DNA of 64,000 bases, taken from Apostichopus japonicus. Taxonomy: Eukaryota; Echinodermata; Holothuroidea; Aspidochirotida; Stichopodidae. Of the stretch, positions 56,101-63,165 are shown one piece after another; position 1 is the first letter of the stretch; each line of letters opens with the position of its first letter. The position numbers were made by a program, and so were the translations under genes. The notes beneath the pieces were generated by a model that worked only from the letters and a program-made list of their open reading frames with translations, was not told where the DNA came from and ran no database searches. The DNA is taken from NCBI RefSeq assembly GCF_037975245.1, contig NC_092569.1, positions 345,001 to 409,000 on the forward strand. The letters are read 5' to 3'.

Positions 56101-59100
56101 GTAGTCTTCCCACAATGCAACAGGAACTTTCTATCCTGTAGTACTTGGAACAAGATCCCAAGTCGAATTTTTGAACAATGTAAGAGTTGTCTTAATGTCT
56201 GCGATCACTTTCAGGCCCTTCATGAGACTATAAGACAACAGCATGAACCAGTCATGCTGGCAGTTCACAACAGTCAGTTCCTGCTGGAAAGTCAGGGAGA
56301 CAGACTGAACGAAAACAACAAGAGCTCTCTCCGGGATTACTCTAGTGACCTGAAGGTAATTTGAGAATTATTGTCTTCTTATTGACTGAGTGCTACTTTT
56401 GGAAAGCTTACAAACACACACCCACCCATACATAAACATATATATATCATGTTGACCATATTTAGTGATCATTTCAATTTTATTGCACTTTTATTGTTTA
56501 TCAGAAAAGGACAAAGGCTTGAAGCTCAAGCTGCTCGCCATATTAAGGTCACAATATAAAGAAAGTTTCTTACACCTAGTCCTAATGAAGCAATGCTACA
56601 ATTATTTCAATATTTGACTATTATTTCATCATGTTGATCAGCTTGGCCCTCAGAACATGTACAGGTTACCCTCGACTATATTTTACTATATCTAAAAATG
56701 CGGATAAGAGCATGAATGCAGTCAGGATCCTTTCTTAACACAGAGGAGTAACCCTTTTAATCTTTTTCAGACCCGTCACGAAAAGTTGGTGATTGAATCG
56801 GACAGCCGCACCCATCAAATGAACACTGGCTTGGAAGAGCTTCAGAAGTTTGATGTTGACTTTTCGTCATTTGAGTCCTGGTTACGTTCGGCAGAACGCA
56901 CCCTGGATGCCTACCTGATGGACGTGTCCCGTGACAGAGATACTCTACGTAAACAGAGCCAGAAGCTTCAGCCTTTCAACGAAGAAGTTGTTTCTCACTC
57001 CGCCGATCTTAGATTTATCAACATCTCTGCTCATAAGTTTCTGGATGAAAACAAGGTTTGGAAACTACTCCACAGTTTCTTTGGTCATGTAGTGAAAGTT
57101 GATTAATTTATCATTCACATCAGAGTTGCAAATTATAAGTGAGTGGTCTGAGAAGTGAAGAATCATGTGGGGGGGGGGGGTGAATGCTCAAAGAGATGGC
57201 AAAATGTTTAGGGGAATTCTTTAAAAATAAAAAGGCATGCAGTTGTCAGGAAATTGTGAAATGTATTAAATGGATTCTCTATGAAATACGCAGGTGTCTT
57301 TCTCGTCCTATTGGTATCATATTTCTTGATGATCTTATGCATGGGGATTGTAAATTCACATTACTTATGTCTTTACAATGACAGGGTTACCGCAAACGTT
57401 TGGCCGATTTCCGTGAGTCTACCATGGACCGTGAGTTCATTCAAACCTTCAGGGAGGATTCAGAGGAAGGAATGTTTCAGTCCAACCTCTCAGAAGTCAA
57501 CGACCGCTACGAGAGCCTGAAGCTGAAAGCCAACAAGCACACTCAGCAGATATTATATCTCTTGAGTCTCCACGAGAAGTATCGTTACTCAGTGGAGCAG
57601 GTGATGACATGGATCGAGGAGATCCAGCTGACCGTTGAGAATGCGACTCAGATCCAACCAGGACCCGAGCAGATAGAGGCACTCAAGGTAAGATCAGATT
57701 AGAAGCAGAACTAAAGAAAGATATTACTTTGGTTGGTTTTCATTTATTTTATATTTATTTTCATATTCAGTGATCACAAATATAAAGATGTAAAGGAAAG
57801 TGTGAAAGCAAATGGAAACTGAATGTTGCAGACTTTAAGTTGAAACAGATGAAGAGAATGGAATGCCAAGGTTATGCCAAAACATGAGAAAATATGACAT
57901 TCTATCACTGAGACTGTGCTCCTTTAACTCATCATACAACCACCCACCTAACTTAAATCTTTACTGCGACTTGTGAAAGAACCTTGTAGCAATGAAAAAT
58001 TGGCTTGTCTCCTTCCAATCCTAAGGCGATAAATGTGTAGTGACCTGTTTGCTAGAGAACTTCTGCAGTATTCTGATTTCATTTCGACAACGATGGAAAT
58101 GTCACTCTTCCTTTAAACCTTTCAGGCTGTGCAAGATGACGTCGCTCGCCATCTCAAGGACATTGAGAGACTGAAAACCACTGGCAACGAACTGGCCGAA
58201 CACCAGGGTGACCTCAAAGAAACTATTGACAAAACTGTGGGTAGGTAGAAACAGTCACAATTTAATGTGTAAACCTTTAAGTCTTCTCAAGTATTAAAAT
58301 AACCCTCACCTCATAATACACAGAAACAAATTCATGATTCGAGGTCTAAAAATGATCTATAATAAACAAATAATGTACAGAAAGTCCAATGTAACATTTT
58401 ACAACAAAGCCTACCAAAAATATCCTGAAATATGTGTAACTTTTGGTACACTTTTTTCCCCTTCACAGAGGATGCTCTGAGCAAGTACCAATATATTGAT
58501 ACCATCGTAGCTGAGAAGAGCACAAACTTACAGAGCGCCATGGCTGACATGGGAGACCTCCAAGATGGCATCGATTCAACCCAAAACTGGTTGGACGACC
58601 TAGAATGGAAGATCAGCAAGATAGATGGCAATAAAGTCACTGTCAAAAAAGAACCAATCCTGGAGGAAATACAGAACGTCAAGGTATGTACATTATTGAC
58701 TGAGTACATCAGTGACTGAGTCCATCAGTGTCTGAGTCCATCAGTGACTGAGTCCATTAGTGACTGAGTCCATCAGTGACTGAGTCCATCAGTGTCTGAG
58801 TACATCAGTGTCTGACTCCTTTACTTATGTTAGCAATTTCAGACTTTTAAACACATTAACATTTCTTGAAATTCAGAATGTGATCAAATAATTTATTCTG
58901 TGATAATAATGGATCCTGATGCTGTATGTGAGGGAAAACCAGATATCTTTACAGCAAACATTTCACAGTAACAATAATATGAGATAAAATCCAGATGTCT
59001 TGCAGCAAGCACTTCACTTAGGGTGAGAGAATTGCTGATAGCTTTAGCGCCTGTTGTCTTTCTTTTCCATCTTGAGAGCTTAATGTCAATGGCATCTGAT

Positions 59101-62100
59101 GTCACTGGTCTTAAGTTTGATAGATTACTCCTGGAAACTCTTCATCTTCATCAACTTCTTCATCCTCAGCAGCCCCATCTCATGCTGCTAAATAATTCAC
59201 TGTTTAAATGACCTTATCCATCACTTCCTTTAAGGTCCTTGATATAGACCTGCAGAACCACCAGCCAATCCTGGAGAACCTGAACAGCAAAGCAGAGCGG
59301 GTGATACAGACCAGCAACCCTGCCACGGCGCATAACACTCGTATCGCCATCGACGACATCAACAAACGATACGAGAAGCTTCAGAGTACAGTGTCCTCCT
59401 ACAGCACTGACCTGAATGGAATGTCCACAGACTTGAGTAGTTTGGTGGAGGAGGTAGACAGGATGGAAGATTGGCTCTTCTCAGTACTGGATGTCCTGGA
59501 ATCAAAAGACCTCAAGAAACAAGTCATCCCAGATATAGAAAAGACAATTAGTGTAAGTTAGAATCAACAATGGTTGACAGCTTACTCATTTAGGGGGAGG
59601 GGGGAGGCAGTTGTGGAAGGGTTGGGCTGAGGTGATGGATGAGAAGGTTGGCACTTGTCAGGGCTGCGATGCTGTATCTTAAAATTATGGTTTTTAAGTC
59701 GATGGAAAATCTTACATATTGAGTTTTACATTATTGATACTAACTTGAAGCATTCTTTATGAGAGATTACATGAAAATACAGGGAACTTGTAGAGATAAA
59801 CCGATAATGGAATCACTGAATTGAGATATTTATTCCTCTCAAATGCCCCATTGCAGGAACTGAGTCGTGAGGTAGATAGCCACCTCCCAACCTACAAGAG
59901 CATCAGTAAGCTAGCTGATACCCTCGTCAAGCACCCCCGGACCTTGGACCCGACCTTCGTCAAGGAGCTGATGAAGAATCTGGACCGCAACTGGCAGACG
60001 ATGGATGAAGCTCTAACCAGGCTGTGAGTTCAGTTGCTTTATCAATTTACTCATCACGTGACATTACAAGAGTTATCATGTTCAGTTGTTACTACTGTTT
60101 TACAGCACATTGCTTTGTATTATCTGCAGTCTCTTTTTGGGGGATGGAGGCAGTGGGGGTGGGTATGGGAAGGGGGGTTGGGGATGGGAAAGATACCTAT
60201 AGTTCCCTTCATGAGACAGTGGCATGAATTCAGATGTAAGTATTCCTGAGCAGTTGAAAAATAATGGAAGAGTAAAAAGGGAAGGAAGAGGAAAGCATTA
60301 CTTGGTTATTGGTCAGGTAGTTGGAAAGTTGCAATTCTGAAACTTTCTTTCATTTCCAATCTTCGGATAGTAAGATCCTGTTTCATGTTGACCTGTTTCT
60401 TCTCCTGAATTATATCAGGAACGAGTTCTTGCAGGAAAGAAAACGGCTGAATGATAAGTTCCGCAACTCTGTTCGTGTAACCACCATGTGGTTGGAACCT
60501 ACCGAGGCCAAGTTTAACCAGTTGCCAGAGATTGCGTTCACGGTGAACGAACTGAAGAACCAGTTAGACCAGATGAAAGTAAGTACTTGACAAGAATAAA
60601 GAAAAGAAATGTTTGTGTGAACAAACAAAAAGTAATAATTATAGTGCTCAAAACTCCACAAAGACAACAAAAAGTAACAATTGTAGTACTCAAAACTCCA
60701 TAAAGACAACAAAAAGTAACAATTGTTCTGTTCAAAACTCCATAAAGGTGAGGAGTAAAAGTCAATATTCCCATTTTAGTTATTGCCAACATTTAAGCTT
60801 GGAATGGACTAGATATATGTAGCTACATTTCAATTAGTTTTTGTGTCTAACATCATATATATATTACTTTTGTAAGAAAATGCAAATTCTTGTGCATTCT
60901 CGTTTCTGATTAGTATATTGATTATTTCACTCAGCCTTCTCCCTTACACACCCCTCTCCCTATTATTTACCCTCCCCTATCACAATCTTGTCCCTATCAC
61001 ATCCCAACCTGTCCCACATCCTGTCCCCTGTGATATGTCCTCTTCCTATCACATTCCCACCTCCCCCCCATATTACAGTCTCTCCCCTCTCACACCCCTT
61101 CTTCCCACCACATGACCTCTGCCTTCTTCACCTTCCTATTGAAATGCCATCATAGACTGTACATAATGGAGATAATTGTTGTTTTCCAGCCACTGAGTCG
61201 AGAGGTGACACAATTCAAGCCAAAGGTCGATGAGATGATGGACTGTGGCAAGTCTTTGGACGCCCTGATTCAGTCAGCCGAGACCGTTGTGACCAACCGA
61301 AGAAGGTCAACGCATGTAGCCCGGGGAGATGTAGCTAGGACTGACCGTAGAGTGGTGGAAATTCAACAAAATTTCCAGGTCACTGAAGGTGAATGAAAGA
61401 TTAGAAACTCTTTCTTATATATGCCTGTTGGATAGGTCTGGATATAAATAGCATAAGGACAACATTATATTTACATGCTGCAATCTCAAATATTCAATCC
61501 AGAAGTAAACAGTCCATTTTATTTATGATTTGTGGTAAGGGTAAACTTAAATTGCCCCCAAATATGCAAGAAAAGTAGAAATGGTCCTCTATTGCTTTAC
61601 CTCTTATTCCTCTGACTCCATCATCATCAAACCTCACAGAGAGTTATAAATATAAAATTTTATTAAATCACTGTTTGTTTTTCAATTCCTTTGTATTTCA
61701 GACTCGGACGTGATGAGAGAGTCCAAGGGATTGAAGAAACGGTACGATGACCTGCACAGGGACGTCAACTTTAGAGGTGAGGCCATCAGAGAGAAGTACG
61801 AGATAATTCAACAGTACGACGAACGGAACGACAAACTCAACTCCATGCTGCAGTGGAGTCGACCAATCAAGGCAAAGCTGCAGGAACCAATCCCGGACAC
61901 CACTGACGTCTCCTTGGTAACCAAACTGATTGCAGATCACAAGGTAAGATGGTCGTTTCTCATGACTTATGCTGATCAGAGGAATTGGCGTAATTTGTTA
62001 TTCATTGCATGAAAGACTTGGTACAGTTGCTTGCAACCTATCTGCAAGAGCAGGTCTAATTCTTTTATTATCGATGACCATTTTTGGTGCTTTTAGCATA

Positions 62101-63108
62101 TTTTTAAATTCTATTTCTGATAACCTTTGAAGTACTCACAGGTCTAATGTACTTCTTGTTTTATTCTCAAGGTACTTCACAGTGAGTTGATGCGTCAGAG
62201 ACCAACCACCCTGGAAGCCATCGGAAATGGAGAGCACCTCCTCCACGATCACCAGGACAAACTCTCGCCACAGCAAACCCAGGAGATGCGAGAGAGAATC
62301 ACAGAGTTACGGGAGTACTTTGATACCCTGATTGGTCTGTCACATGAACGTAATGGCGCCCTCAGAGATCTGCTCAACAAACTGGAAACCGACTACCGCA
62401 GGAAGGTATGCTATCTTTGTTTGATATTTATTGTTATAAAACAAATATATTATTTTGCAAACTAACTGCTGTTCTGGTGCATGGAGGGACACACAATGTC
62501 TATTTAGTGTTGTATCAGTCTATTGTATTACTATGTACATATATATTCCTTTCAGACCAACTTTGAGGCTGACATCAAGAAAGCAATTGATACGATGGTG
62601 AGTCTGTTAGACTGGGTCAGCCAGGCAGAGAAGTCTCTGGGCAATGAACAGCCAATGCAGGAAACCAATCAAGTGGTCAAACAACAGATCCAGGAACATA
62701 AGGTACATTAATAGAAACATTCTAAAATACATTAAACAAATAGTTTACTGTGTTGGTAACTGTGCTTGGTACATTAATGGTAACATTCTTACATACATTA
62801 AACAAATAGTTTACTGTGTTGGTAACTGTGCTTAACTTTTAAAAAAAAACATTTGTGTAGACTTTGACAAGTCCATTGTCTTTGAAGCTGAATTTCTGTG
62901 TTCAGGTTCATAACTAAGAAGAACAAAAGCAAATTTCTTTAAGAAGAAGGGAAACAAGAATATGTTGATCAATTATTTGAAACATATTACTTTGCTATTT
63001 TCATACATGTTGCTTTGTATTTTACGAAATTGCTCATTGTTTGCTCAAAAGTTTTATTTATTTGTCACAAGGCTGTTTGCTAGATTTAAATTTATATATC
63101 AATAAATA

Positions 63109-63165
<57 letters not shown>

